Origin: Kovacikia minuta CCNUW1
Lineage (GTDB): Bacteria > Cyanobacteriota > Cyanobacteriia > Leptolyngbyales > Leptolyngbyaceae
Direction: 5' to 3'
Assembly: GCF_020091585.1 (NCBI RefSeq)
Contig: NZ_CP083582.1
Location: 4,908,536 to 4,972,535, forward strand
DNA length: 64,000 nt
The translations under genes were made by a program, and so were the position numbers. The notes below the pieces were generated by a model, which searched no databases, had not been told where the DNA came from, and saw only the letters and a list, made by a program, of their open reading frames with translations. Within the stretch, counting starts at the first letter, position 1, and every line of letters starts with the position of its first letter. Positions 10,504 to 19,855 of the stretch are shown here, piece after piece.

Positions 10504-10679
10504 TGGGGTGGGGGGTGTGAGGTGGGGGGGAAGTTTTGAGTTTTAATTTTGAGTTTTATGTTTTGAGTTTTATGTTTGGTAAGGGGTAAGGGGCGATCGA
10601 CTGACTCATTACCCCTTGTCCGTTCTCCCCCTCCTTCTGCCCTCTGCTTTTCATCCCTCATCCCTCATCCCTTCTCCCC
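10504..10679. repeat. STRR-rich spacer between the two permease genes
   Basis: GGGGTGTGAGGTGGGG, (TTTTGAG)n with TTTTATG variants (about 10532-10577) and (CATCCCT)n (about 10652-10675) fill the spacer. The second permease starts directly after the last CATCCC repeat, so the STRR forms its leader. Confidence 0.8.
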
Positions 10680-11522
10680 ATGCCTCTCCCCTCCCGATCG
10701 CTCCAACGCTTCTGGCAATCCCCACCTGGAAAAATTGGGCTGCTGTTGACGATCGCCCTTGTCCTGCTGGCAGTGCTGGCTCCGGTTTTGCGTCCCTATG
10801 ACCCGTCCACAGATGCGGATTATCTGGCGCGGCTGATGCCTCCCAACCGTGCCCACTGGTTTGGAACCGATGCCCTGGGGCGAGATGTGTTGACGCTGAT
10901 CTGGTACGGAATTCGCACATCGCTGCTGGTTAGCCTGGTTTCCGTAGGCTTAGGGCTGGCAGTGGGGTTAACTTTGGGGTTAGTTGCGGGCTATTTTCGC
11001 GGGCAGCTTGAAACCATCATCGGCTGGTTGACAGACATCCTGCTGGCATTTCCCTCCATTCTGCTGGCGATCGCGATCGTTACGGTTACAGGACCCAGTT
11101 TACCCAGTGTGATGGTTGCCGTGGGTGTGGTGCAGATCCCCATTTTCATCCGTCTGACCCGATCAATGGTGCTTTCCCTGCGCCAACAGGAATTTATTCA
11201 GGCAATTCAAGCATTAGGAGCGACTCCTGGCTACCTTCTGGTACGCCATATTCTGCCCGCAAGCCTTGCCCCGATCGTTGTGCAGGCAGCCCTTTCGATC
11301 GGCACAGCAACCCTGGAAGCCGCAGGACTCGGTTTTTTGGGGCTGGGTGCCCAACCACCCACACCAGAATTGGGCACCCTGTTGTCCGATGCCTTCAAAG
11401 GCGGTTACTCCCTTTCCTCTCCCTGGACGATTCTCTTCCCCGGACTGTTCATTACCTTAATGGTTCTGGCATTTAACCTGCTGGGCGATGGTCTCCGCGA
11501 TGGGCTTGATCCAAGGGCTTAG
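10680..11522 (+). CDS. Dipeptide/oligopeptide ABC transporter permease, DppC type
   Basis: 280 residues starting ATG CCT CTC at 10680. It has the DppC hallmarks: N-terminal helix IGLLLTIALVLLAVLAPVL, the HWFGTDALGRDVLTLIWYGIRTSL segment, the EAA loop QQEFIQAIQALGATPGYLLVRHILP (about residues 165-190), and the end SDAFKGGYSLSSPWTILFPGL with LGDGLRDGLDP. It forms a heterodimer with the DppB-type permease encoded 176 bp upstream. Spacing suggests cotranscription, although the spacer is filled with tandem repeats. Confidence 0.93.
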   Translation: MPLPSRSLQRFWQSPPGKIGLLLTIALVLLAVLAPVLRPYDPSTDADYLARLMPPNRAHWFGTDALGRDVLTLIWYGIRTSLLVSLVSVGLGLAVGLTLGLVAGYFRGQLETIIGWLTDILLAFPSILLAIAIVTVTGPSLPSVMVAVGVVQIPIFIRLTRSMVLSLRQQEFIQAIQALGATPGYLLVRHILPASLAPIVVQAALSIGTATLEAAGLGFLGLGAQPPTPELGTLLSDAFKGGYSLSSPWTILFPGLFITLMVLAFNLLGDGLRDGLDPRA

Positions 11523-11674
11523 GGCATTAAAGGTGCTGAGTGTTGAGTGTTGAGAAAAGGCGAATACTCAGTCCCTGGTACGCAAGACTCAGCATACGTC
11601 TAATCCAAATTTGACAGCTTTAAAGCAGAGCTTAGAGCATCGGTACAGGACTTCGAGCAACCAGGTTCCTGGTG
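11523..11674. other. Intergenic region downstream of the ABC permeases
   Basis: GAGTGTTGAGTGTTGAG repeats and no recognised gene. It leads into the MITE copy at 11675. Confidence 0.4.
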
Positions 11675-11776
11675 ATACCAAACTAAATGGTCTTCGTGGC
11701 AGATCAACATCCTGTAGGGGCGTTTGGCCAAACGCCCCCTACCCGATCTGTCGCGTTTTCAATTCAAATTGGTGTG
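11675..11776 (+). repeat. Intact MITE, second copy
   Basis: It begins ATACCAAACT, carries the same TCTTCGTGGCAGATCAACAT arm, the palindrome GGCGTTTGGCCAAACGCC, then ACCCGATCTGTCGCG and ends TTCAATTCAAATTGGTGTG. It differs from the 7452 copy by one extra C after the palindrome and a few substitutions. It was used as reference to define the IS110 insertion point. Confidence 0.85.
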
Positions 11777-12056
11777 AGGATATTCAACGAAACTTGAGCA
11801 TCTCATAAAAGAAACCCGGTTTCTGTATCGGCGTTTTAGAGAAAAGGTAGAAGGCAGAAGGCAGACTTCAGCGTGAGCGTTTCGGGGTGAGACCCAGCCA
11901 AACCGCTCAGTTGAACCAGGTCAGAAAGAAAGAAACATTTTGGCTCCTGACTCCTGACTTCTGGATTCTACGTAAATGTCTGATTTCTGATTTTTCCTGA
12001 TGAATAGATCGGAACTCCGTATCAGGAAATAGGAACTCAGACATGGATATTTTCTT
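11777..12056. other. Region upstream of patX, no gene recognised
   Basis: It contains a short palindrome AGAAACCCGGTTTCT (about 11810-11825), GGTAGAAGGCAGAAGGCAGA heptamers and CTGACTCCTGACTTC repeats. An inverted pair, TTCTGATTTTTCCTGA and TCAGGAAATAGGAA, lies about 11985-12035 just before patX and could be a regulatory or leader structure. No gene was seen. Confidence 0.4.
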
Positions 12057-12275
12057 ATGTGGCTTTACCTTGCTACGGTACAAACGGGATCTCTACTAAT
12101 CCTTCTGGCATCCGATTTATGGAGCACGATCGCTTCACCAATTGAGCTTGCCCAGACTCCATCCTACCCAGCTTTGGGATCGGATCTGTCAAAGAACTGG
12201 GGTAAACTTTACCACCGTGGCAGTGGTCGGCGAGAAATCTTTCAACGCATGCATTCTGCGATCGCCCTAACCTGA
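12057..12275 (+). CDS. patX: PatX-like RGSGR pentapeptide precursor
   Basis: 72 residues. A hydrophobic N-terminal segment (about 1-27, VQTGSLLILLASDLW) looks like an export signal. The C-terminal part holds KLYHRGSGRREIF, with RGSGR at residues 54-58 (codons 12216-12230). RGSGR is the exact pentapeptide of PatS that binds and inhibits HetR. In the PatX family, described as widespread in filamentous cyanobacteria including species without heterocysts, the motif is preceded by H and followed by R as here. The gene lies directly upstream of hetR on the same strand, which strengthens the call. Processing and export of the peptide are inferred. Confidence 0.88.
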   Translation: MWLYLATVQTGSLLILLASDLWSTIASPIELAQTPSYPALGSDLSKNWGKLYHRGSGRREIFQRMHSAIALT

Positions 12276-13726
<1,451 letters not shown>

Positions 13727-13957
13727 TCACAGGTGGTAGGGAGAAATTAAGAATCAAAATTGAGGAATCAAGCATCAGTACAGAAAACTCAGCACCCGCT
13801 TCAATTCACAATTCTTAATTCGGTAGTGCCCTCAAGGGAAGAATGGTGAGAGGGTGGAAGAGTGCAAAATGCTTACGCTCCCGTCCTCCCACCCTCACTC
13901 TTTTAATCTCTATCCTTTCCCAAATAAGACTACCCTTAATTCATCATTTTCCCCATC
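13727..13957. other. hetR/dedA convergent spacer
   Basis: The spacer contains short AT-rich heptamer remnants (ATTCACAATTCTTAATTC) but no gene and no strong hairpin. Confidence 0.4.
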
Positions 13958-14617
13958 TCAACCGTCAGCCGCATTCTCTTCTACAACAGGGGTAACCTCT
14001 GCAACTTCTTTTGCTTTGCGAGATTCCCACCAAAGAGGAATGGCAATCCAGGCAACCACAACCAGAAAGGAAAGAAGCGCAAATCGGCTTGCCCATTCAA
14101 CTAGTTTTTCCAGGGGGACAATTTGCCCTGCAACATAAGAAAGTGTCACCATTACCGATGCCCAGGCGACGGCCCCCAAAGTGTTGTACAACAAAAATTG
14201 GGGATAGGGCATTTCAGCAATACCAGCAAGCGGACTCGCAAAAACACGCAGCAGGGCGATAAACCGTCCGACGAAAACTGTTTTTGCCGCATTTTTGCTG
14301 AACTGCTCTCGCAAAGACGCAAGTTGCTCTTCCCGAAAGCGAAATAGCTGACCAATTTTCAATAGTAGGGGCCATCCCCCATAGCGACCAATCCAATAGC
14401 CAAAATTTCCACCCAGGGTTGCCCCCAACACGGCATTGGCTAAAACGAGCCAGTAATTGAGTTGGTCACTCCCGGCCAGGAATCCTCCTGCCAGGGTGAC
14501 GGTTTCACCAGGAATGGGAATTCCCAAATTTTCCAACAGAATCCCCAGGAAAACTGCCCAATAGCCATACTGCTGAGCAATTTCCTCGATCGTCTCAAGC
14601 GAAATCAAATCGGACAT
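13958..14617 (-). CDS. DedA family membrane protein
   Basis: 219 residues with the VTT/SNARE-associated domain. Markers are YGYWAVFLGILLENLGIPIPGE near the N-terminus, the glycine-rich GATLGGNFGYWIGRYGG, FVGRFIALLRVFASPLAGIAEMPY with the conserved arginines, and LGAVAWASVMVTLSYVAGQ. DedA proteins are plasma-membrane transporters needed for envelope homeostasis; some flip undecaprenyl phosphate or phosphatidylethanolamine. The exact substrate cannot be told from sequence. It is a monocistronic gene convergent with hetR. Confidence 0.92.
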   Translation of the reverse strand: MSDLISLETIEEIAQQYGYWAVFLGILLENLGIPIPGETVTLAGGFLAGSDQLNYWLVLANAVLGATLGGNFGYWIGRYGGWPLLLKIGQLFRFREEQLASLREQFSKNAAKTVFVGRFIALLRVFASPLAGIAEMPYPQFLLYNTLGAVAWASVMVTLSYVAGQIVPLEKLVEWASRFALLSFLVVVAWIAIPLWWESRKAKEVAEVTPVVEENAADG

Positions 14618-15118
14618 GCAAGGAGACTTTTACAAAATGTTACTGTTTTTCCAATCTTTGCGCGATTTCAGGAAACCTGTCAACCACAACCTCCCTATCT
14701 TATCGATTCCTTCGACCGTTTAGGGCTAGTCCATCTAAATTACAACGACCAGATCGGTTGTCCCTAGACAAAAATGTTTCAGGTTCTTCCGGAAGCAAGA
14801 TGATCGGAGTGGAAGTATGGAAAAATACCTTTTTTTCGTGAAACCAAGAAATTTATTAAATCCAATGGGGAGTCCATCCAAAAGTTGAAGATTGCGTAAA
14901 GTCACGGAGAAATTAGGCAACCCCAATCTGGCCCTTTCTATATTTGGGTGATAGACCGCAAATTTACTTACCGTTTAAGGTTTTTAAAAACAGCTTTCAA
15001 AGAATTTTTTAGTTCCCTGTTAGCTTAGACACTTCAAGGAACAAATTTTCAGGTTAGCTTGACGTTAGCGAGACCTGAGATTTGAGTTTTTCCTATTTAA
15101 CGACGCTATCTACCAGGT
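14618..15118. other. 500-bp intergenic region between dedA and a STAS gene
   Basis: The two genes diverge from this interval, so promoters for both must lie here. It is AT-rich, with short T runs and TTTTTAAAAACAGC near 14980. No gene, repeat or clear -35/-10 was assigned. Confidence 0.4.
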
Positions 15119-15502
15119 ATGGATATGGCACCTGTAAATGAAGACAAATTTGTATTACTTCAGCCTCAAGGTCGTCTAGACAGTCAAGGCAGTATCAGCC
15201 TCAGACATCAATTCTCCAGGATTGAGCCTGAGCAGCACAATTTGTGGATTGTGGATATGGCAGAGGTCGATTTCATTGATAGTGCAGGTCTTCTCGCTCT
15301 AATTACGGGCATGAATATTGCCAACCGTAATCAATGCCGTCTGGTTCTTTGCAATCCCCGTCCAGCTGTCAAATTGATTTTAGAGATCACCCAACTTGAT
15401 CAAGTCTTTGAGATGATTGACAGCCACACCGAAATTGAGGCTTTCACTCCATCCGCATCCAACCTGTTCCCTCCTCCTGGTTCCGAGCAGGCAGCCGCTT
15501 AG
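15119..15502 (+). CDS. STAS-domain anti-sigma factor antagonist
   Basis: 127 residues of the SpoIIAA/RsbV type. The phosphorylatable serine is S55 in VDFIDSAGLLAL, preceded by LWIVDMAEV and followed by CRLVLCNPRPAVKLILEITQL, the usual STAS fold order. When dephosphorylated such proteins bind an anti-sigma kinase and release its partner. No kinase or phosphatase is adjacent; a full partner-switching set occurs at 46.6-49 kb and could share components. The last 20 residues (SNLFPPPGSEQAAA) are a low-complexity tail. Confidence 0.9.
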   Translation: MDMAPVNEDKFVLLQPQGRLDSQGSISLRHQFSRIEPEQHNLWIVDMAEVDFIDSAGLLALITGMNIANRNQCRLVLCNPRPAVKLILEITQLDQVFEMIDSHTEIEAFTPSASNLFPPPGSEQAAA

Positions 15503-16221
15503 GAAAGGGATGAGGGATGAGGGATGAGGGATGAGGGGGAAATGAGCAGGTCGAAAATGGGCTGCTTTGTCATGCAGAGCCAATGACAGGCGAAGAGATC
15601 AGGAATCTGAACGTTGAGGCTGGCGATCGCAGGAGCCGCCGGAAATGGAAATAGCCGATCAAAACAAAGGCTTTGATCCTGAAAGCCAAACTGCATCAAG
15701 TAAACGGCGGGGGGCGCAAGCAGCGATTGCAGCAGCCGTTGCCCTAACCCGTAAAGCGGCTGTCTCCACGGGTCGCCTAGATGAACGGGTTGGAAATAAG
15801 GGGGCGATGGGTTGGAGGTTACCTGTGCAGGATCTTGCCTGCCCGTTCCGATCACTTCGCCATACAGTGGTCCCCTGGCGGTGAGGGCGATCGGTAGCCA
15901 GAGATCTCCCGTTCCTGTAAGAATATTCCACTGCGCCACCTGCTGGCGTAATCCCGCTACATTACGGCAAGCCCGAAAGACTTCTGTTCCAGAAAAATCT
16001 AGCCAGTTGGGTAGGTTGAAAGTCAAGGGACAGAGCAGGCGATGGGGCGGGTTTCCCTGATCCCACCCTGAGTCATTCAGGGTATCCACTACCATGACCT
16101 GAATTTCCAGTTGGGGAGAACGGGACAGGACAGCTTGTTCCAGCGCAGATACCATTCGACTGGTAACATTGTCACTGGCTGAGTCCACAAGGATGACGAC
16201 CGACCCTATTGCGATTCCCAT
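15499..16221 (-). CDS. Conserved cyanobacterial hypothetical protein
   Basis: About 240 residues starting MGIAIGSVVILVDSASDNVT; ATG at 16221 is preferred over the in-frame TTG at 16233. Visible features are an N-terminal hydrophobic beta-strand-like start, a VMVVDTLNDSGWDQG segment and aromatic-rich central motifs (LPNWLDFSGTEVFRACR, LYGEVIGTGRQDPAQV). No known domain was recognised. The last residues (PSSLIPHPSSLS) are encoded by a (CCCTCAT)n heptamer array, so the repeat has been absorbed into the end of the gene. The stop overlaps the convergent STAS gene by 4 bp. Confidence 0.6.
   Translation of the reverse strand: MGIAIGSVVILVDSASDNVTSRMVSALEQAVLSRSPQLEIQVMVVDTLNDSGWDQGNPPHRLLCPLTFNLPNWLDFSGTEVFRACRNVAGLRQQVAQWNILTGTGDLWLPIALTARGPLYGEVIGTGRQDPAQVTSNPSPPYFQPVHLGDPWRQPLYGLGQRLLQSLLAPPAVYLMQFGFQDQSLCFDRLFPFPAAPAIASLNVQIPDLFACHWLCMTKQPIFDLLISPSSLIPHPSSLS
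15505..15540. repeat. STRR array (GATGAGG)n
   Basis: Five units of GATGAGG directly follow the STAS stop and encode the C-terminus of the convergent hypothetical gene on the other strand. Confidence 0.85.
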
Positions 16222-16271
16222 TGCACCGGGCAAAAACTGATTGGTTTAAATTTGAGAATAGGGCAGATACC

Positions 16272-16338
16272 TGTAGGGGCGGGTTTAGTCCGTACCGATT
16301 GATCTCAACCAACTATCTCAACGAAACCCACCCCTACG
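16272..16338. repeat. Inverted repeat GTAGGGGCGGGTTT (dispersed family)
   Basis: The arms GTAGGGGCGGGTTT (about 16273-16286) and GAAACCCACCCCTAC (about 16323-16337) flank a loop of about 35 nt. A second member of the same family lies at 42330-42393. Confidence 0.75.
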
Positions 16339-16590
16339 ATGGTTCGCCTTTGCCCAGATGTTCAATGAACGTCTCCGCTGCAAAGCAGACGGAGTATCAC
16401 TTCGCTCCGCTCGCACGCTTCGCGGCTCGATTCCGCTCAACAGCGCCCTTGACGCTGTATGAGACGGACGCAGCAGAGCTGCGGGGAATTGACCCTCAGA
16501 GATTAAATCAGTATAGGGATGGAGGCAGGCATTGGAAGACTAGCCTGCCTCGAAAATAGGGTTTATTCATGCTAAAACCGCTGCAAGGCT
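16339..16590. other. Intergenic region, no gene recognised
   Basis: A non-coding stretch between the inverted repeat and the end of the coiled-coil gene. It contains GCAAAGCAGACGGAGTATCA-type sequence without any recognised motif. Confidence 0.4.
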
Positions 16591-17142
16591 TCAGGCATTG
16601 CCAAAGCTGGGAAGGGTAGCACCGGGTCCAAAGCGCCCAAAACTGGGCAAATCCAGGTGGGCTTGGCGGCGAGTTCTGACTGCCAAGCGATAGCTCACGC
16701 TTTGCAGTTCGGCATGGAGTTGGCGATTTTCGCGCTGGATCTGGGTCACCTTCTCGCGAATGGGAGCCATGCGCTCGGAAAATTTCTGACGATAAATTTT
16801 GGGTAATTCCTGAACCACCTGTTCCAGCATGCGGGAGCGATCGGTCAATTCTTGTACCGTTTGGCGAAGCTGGTAAATCTGGCTGTCGCGATCGCTAATT
16901 TGCTCCTGGTAAAACGTGACTTGCTGCTCTACACCTTGCAGTTGTTCACGCAGGGCACGCATTTCTGCCATGTGCCGTTCAGAAACCTCTGGGTTAGGAA
17001 TAAAGCTGGCGTTGCCTTTAACCAGGCGAAAGAGTTCCTGGGATAGCTGCTGCACCAAATTGTCTCGCATCTGCAATTCTTCCCGCAGATGGCTAACTTC
17101 GGCTTGAAGATCGGTCAGGGTTGCACTACCGGAATATGCCAC
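16591..17142 (-). CDS. Coiled-coil protein, conserved in cyanobacteria
   Basis: 183 residues, of which about 8-150 are predicted coiled coil by eye, with heptads such as LQAEVSHLREELQMRDNLVQ and VEQQVTFYQEQISDRDSQIY. The C-terminal tail has two short SFG motifs, LPSFGRFGPGATLPSFG, which may be a linear interaction motif. No enzyme domain or membrane segment is visible. It could be a scaffold or cytoskeletal protein; that is inference. It is transcribed alone, downstream of the thioredoxin-reductase-like gene. Confidence 0.7.
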   Translation of the reverse strand: MAYSGSATLTDLQAEVSHLREELQMRDNLVQQLSQELFRLVKGNASFIPNPEVSERHMAEMRALREQLQGVEQQVTFYQEQISDRDSQIYQLRQTVQELTDRSRMLEQVVQELPKIYRQKFSERMAPIREKVTQIQRENRQLHAELQSVSYRLAVRTRRQAHLDLPSFGRFGPGATLPSFGNA

Positions 17143-17221
17143 GTCTTTGTCACTCCGTTTTAGTAGGTGGATGGGGTTAATTTAAGCGAAGCATCCTGGA
17201 GAGACTAGGGAATGGAATCTA

Positions 17222-18226
17222 TCAGGATAAAATCGCTGGCTGATTGAGACGATCCTCCCAACGACGGGGTGGAGCTGCCCGACGGATCTCCCGCCAGATT
17301 GCAGTTGCCGCCAGTGTTCCATCTGCGACCGCGATCGACACCTGGTTAATCCCTTCCTTTAAGTCACCCAGCGCAAAGACGCGGGGATGGGATGTGCGGC
17401 ACATCGAGTCGGTTACCAGATTCTCCGCCTTCCACTCCAGATCTAACCCTTTCAGGTAATCGTTATAGAAGTGGGAACCCATTGCTACCAGACCCGTTTC
17501 TAGCTCCACGACAGAACCGTCGGTCAATTCTACACCACACATCTCGTGATCGTGACCTAAAAATTTGTGAATGGGTGTTTCGACCAACTGAAAGCCGTAT
17601 TCCTCTAGTTTCTGGCGCATTTCTGGGCTGACCTGGCACAACCCTTGAGTAAAGACTGTTAAATAGGGGGTAAACCAATTCAGGACAAACGCCGTCTGAA
17701 TTGCCGCTTCAGAGTTAACAAACAACCCACATTTTTTATCCGCCATTTCGTAGCCATCACAGATCATGCAGACGTGCAGGTTGTAGCCCGCGTAATCGTA
17801 CACATTCTGCATATCTTCGAGTTGGGGCAAATTATCGATCAGCCCACTGGCAGCAATCAGGTATTTGCAGCGGAAGGTGGGATAAATACTCTCCTGTTTC
17901 CCCACTTTGACCTTGACAGCAAACGTTTCCCCCTCGTCCCGGACCTCCTCGACATAGCCAGGCAGGTAATCGCCGTTTAGAGAGAGAAAATGCTGTTGTC
18001 CCTGTTGTAATAGAGTGCGCCCAGGGGTATCGGGTGGAAGCCCCAAATAATTTCGCAAATCTTGCATCCAGAAGGAACGTCCACGCCCTTTTTCAATGAC
18101 CAGGCAAGAGAGCCGATAACGCTGGAGATAGATAGCAGCTGAAAGCCCACCCGCTCCCCCTCCTACAACAATCACATCGTAGACATGATTTAGCCGCTGG
18201 TCCAGGTTCTTCTTGGAGAGCTTCAT
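17222..18226 (-). CDS. Thioredoxin-reductase-like FAD/NAD(P) oxidoreductase
   Basis: 334 residues. The FAD-binding Rossmann motif VIVVGGGAGGLSAAIYLQRY is at residues 18-37. The redox-active CxxC pair is C153/C156 in HVCMICDGYEMADKKC, in the place of the CATC motif of bacterial thioredoxin reductases, and the second FAD motif is PRVFALGDLKEGINQVSIAVADG near the C-terminus. The NADPH domain is atypical (FVNSEAAIQTAFVLNWF instead of GGGDSA), which is a feature of divergent cyanobacterial TrxR-like enzymes that may not use NADPH. The physiological electron donor is therefore uncertain. It lies 5 bp after the stop of rpsF on the same strand and probably shares its transcript. Confidence 0.85.
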   Translation of the reverse strand: MKLSKKNLDQRLNHVYDVIVVGGGAGGLSAAIYLQRYRLSCLVIEKGRGRSFWMQDLRNYLGLPPDTPGRTLLQQGQQHFLSLNGDYLPGYVEEVRDEGETFAVKVKVGKQESIYPTFRCKYLIAASGLIDNLPQLEDMQNVYDYAGYNLHVCMICDGYEMADKKCGLFVNSEAAIQTAFVLNWFTPYLTVFTQGLCQVSPEMRQKLEEYGFQLVETPIHKFLGHDHEMCGVELTDGSVVELETGLVAMGSHFYNDYLKGLDLEWKAENLVTDSMCRTSHPRVFALGDLKEGINQVSIAVADGTLAATAIWREIRRAAPPRRWEDRLNQPAILS

Positions 18227-18231
18227 AGAAA

Positions 18232-18558
18232 TTAGGCGATGTCGGCTGTAGCGGATGCTTTGGGAACTTCTTGCTGGACAGTTAAAAACCGAATGACTTC
18301 ATCACTCAGGCGCATGGCTCGCTCCATCATGGCAATCTGGCTGCCATCTGCCTGGTAATTCATCTGGATGTAAATACCTTCCCGATGTTTCTGGATTTCG
18401 TAGGCTAAACGACGCTTACCCCGATGTTGGGTTTCAAGGATCGTTGCGCCGTTGTCGCGCAAAATCGACTGATATTTTTCGATCGCTTGATCCACAACTT
18501 CTTCTCCCAGGTCGGGACGAAGAATGTACATCGTTTCATAGAGATTAACTACTGCCAT
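18232..18558 (-). CDS. rpsF: 30S ribosomal protein S6
   Basis: 108 residues with the S6 signature: [20 protein letters not shown] at the N-terminus, [32 protein letters not shown] in the middle, and [19 protein letters not shown]6 binds 16S rRNA in the platform of the small subunit with S18. The gene begins an apparent operon with the thioredoxin-reductase-like gene. Confidence 0.97.
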   Translation of the reverse strand: MAVVNLYETMYILRPDLGEEVVDQAIEKYQSILRDNGATILETQHRGKRRLAYEIQKHREGIYIQMNYQADGSQIAMMERAMRLSDEVIRFLTVQQEVPKASATADIA

Positions 18559-19123
18559 ATATCAGATGTTTCCTTTTGGACTAAAGGCTTCTTCGAAATG
18601 AAGCAAGGACTTATCATTCTATCCCAGTTTCTTGTCCATAACCACAGGCCCAGGAGTTCGGGCAAACGTGAGGAGTACGGGGGGATGAGGCTCCTTCCTG
18701 CGCTTACCTCATGGCACTCCCTCTTACAAACCCTTTGCCCGTGTTTTTACTCGACTCGACCCTCAAAGGCAACTATCCGCCTGTGTTAGGGCGGGCACAA
18801 ACCAGGTTTGGGGAGGTTCAATGACCTTTATGCCATAAATTCTCTGTGCCAAGCTTCTCCAATTTGATGCCCATTCTCAACCAGTTTTTGGATGCGTTTA
18901 CCCTGAGACACAGGGCAGGAGGTGAATGTCTGAACCTTTGTCGGTAGGGCAATATTTTACCGCCTGGTTAATAATTGTTTACATAAAGAAAATAGGTAGG
19001 GTCAAGGATCATTCATATCTTTTTCATGAAATTCCGGGGAAAAGCGTAGTGATTTTGCCGAGAGTCGGGGGAAATATAAAAAGGATCAAAAAAACGAACC
19101 CTTTTGTACCCAGGATTCTCCCT
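18559..19123. other. Non-coding region between rpsF and the accessory cassette
   Basis: 565 bp that mark the change from typical genome composition to the AT-rich accessory cassette. The second half (18930-19110) is AT-rich, with ATAATTGTTTACATAAAG and similar stretches suited to a promoter. In-frame sequence upstream of 19124 is open but lacks coding character. Confidence 0.45.
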
Positions 19124-19795
19124 ATGGCATCCAACACAGCAACGAAAGAAAAAGCTCCAAAAGTAAAGTCTCAACCCCAACAAACCACTCGTTTGCTGCT
19201 GGCGCTCTGGGAATTAGGCGTGGATAAAAAGGCGATCGCGAAGGGAGATTTGCCCGATCGGGCGAAGACTCCGGGGGATGCCTTTAAGCAATTGGTGGAA
19301 GATGGGGCAATCAAAATTGAGAAGCAAAACACGCAAACAATGGTGTCGCTGCAAGAGAAAGGGGTAGAGCAACTAACCCAAGACCTCAAACGCGTTGATT
19401 TTGAACTGAAAGGAACAACAACAGGAGCCTGGCTTGCCAGAGGTCTGTTGAAGTGGCTACAACAAATGGAAATTTCGACTGATTTGCCCACTACCAATGG
19501 CAAGGTTGCGAAGGATACGATTTCGTCTTATGACGAATTTAAAAAAGTTGCACTGGAGGTTTTCGAGCAACTCAACCGTGATTACAACATGGGAAACATG
19601 GTTCCGATTTACCGAATTCGCAGAGAAATCGGAGATCGAATCTTGCGTAATCAGTTTAATGAGTGGCTATTTGAGATGCAGTCAGAAGATCTGTTCGAGT
19701 TGTTGGAAGAGAGTGTAGAAGATGGCGCTTCCGATAAAATTGAAGATTCAATTACGACGAAATTAGGCAAATTACGTTGTTATGCAAAACGTTAA
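19124..19795 (+). CDS. Accessory cassette gene A, hypothetical protein with winged-helix-like C-terminus
   Basis: About 224 residues from ATG 19124; the frame is open further upstream but the sequence there is not protein-like. The N-terminus is lysine-rich and disordered (TKEKAPKVKSQPQQTT). Two segments look like small helical DNA- or protein-binding domains: RLLLALWELGVDKKAIAKGD with PGDAFKQLVEDGAIKIEK (about 25-75), and MVPIYRIRREIGDRILRNQF with NEWLFEMQSEDLFELLE near the end. No known family was recognised. It is followed 60 bp later by the ATPase gene and then by the nuclease-like gene, all on one strand, so it is probably a regulatory or adaptor subunit of that set. Confidence 0.65.
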   Translation: MASNTATKEKAPKVKSQPQQTTRLLLALWELGVDKKAIAKGDLPDRAKTPGDAFKQLVEDGAIKIEKQNTQTMVSLQEKGVEQLTQDLKRVDFELKGTTTGAWLARGLLKWLQQMEISTDLPTTNGKVAKDTISSYDEFKKVALEVFEQLNRDYNMGNMVPIYRIRREIGDRILRNQFNEWLFEMQSEDLFELLEESVEDGASDKIEDSITTKLGKLRCYAKR

Positions 19796-19855
19796 TAGCT
19801 TTGTTTAACCCCTTTACTGTTTGCCGATTCCCAACCTACTTATTCAACAAAAATT

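Noticed and set aside
16209-16559. Frame of 116 residues over the inverted repeat
   Set aside because: It reads through a dispersed non-coding inverted repeat and has no ribosome site or family match.
18926-19123. N-terminal extension of accessory gene A
   Set aside because: The residues encoded before ATG 19124 are not conserved-looking, and the AT-rich DNA fits a promoter better.
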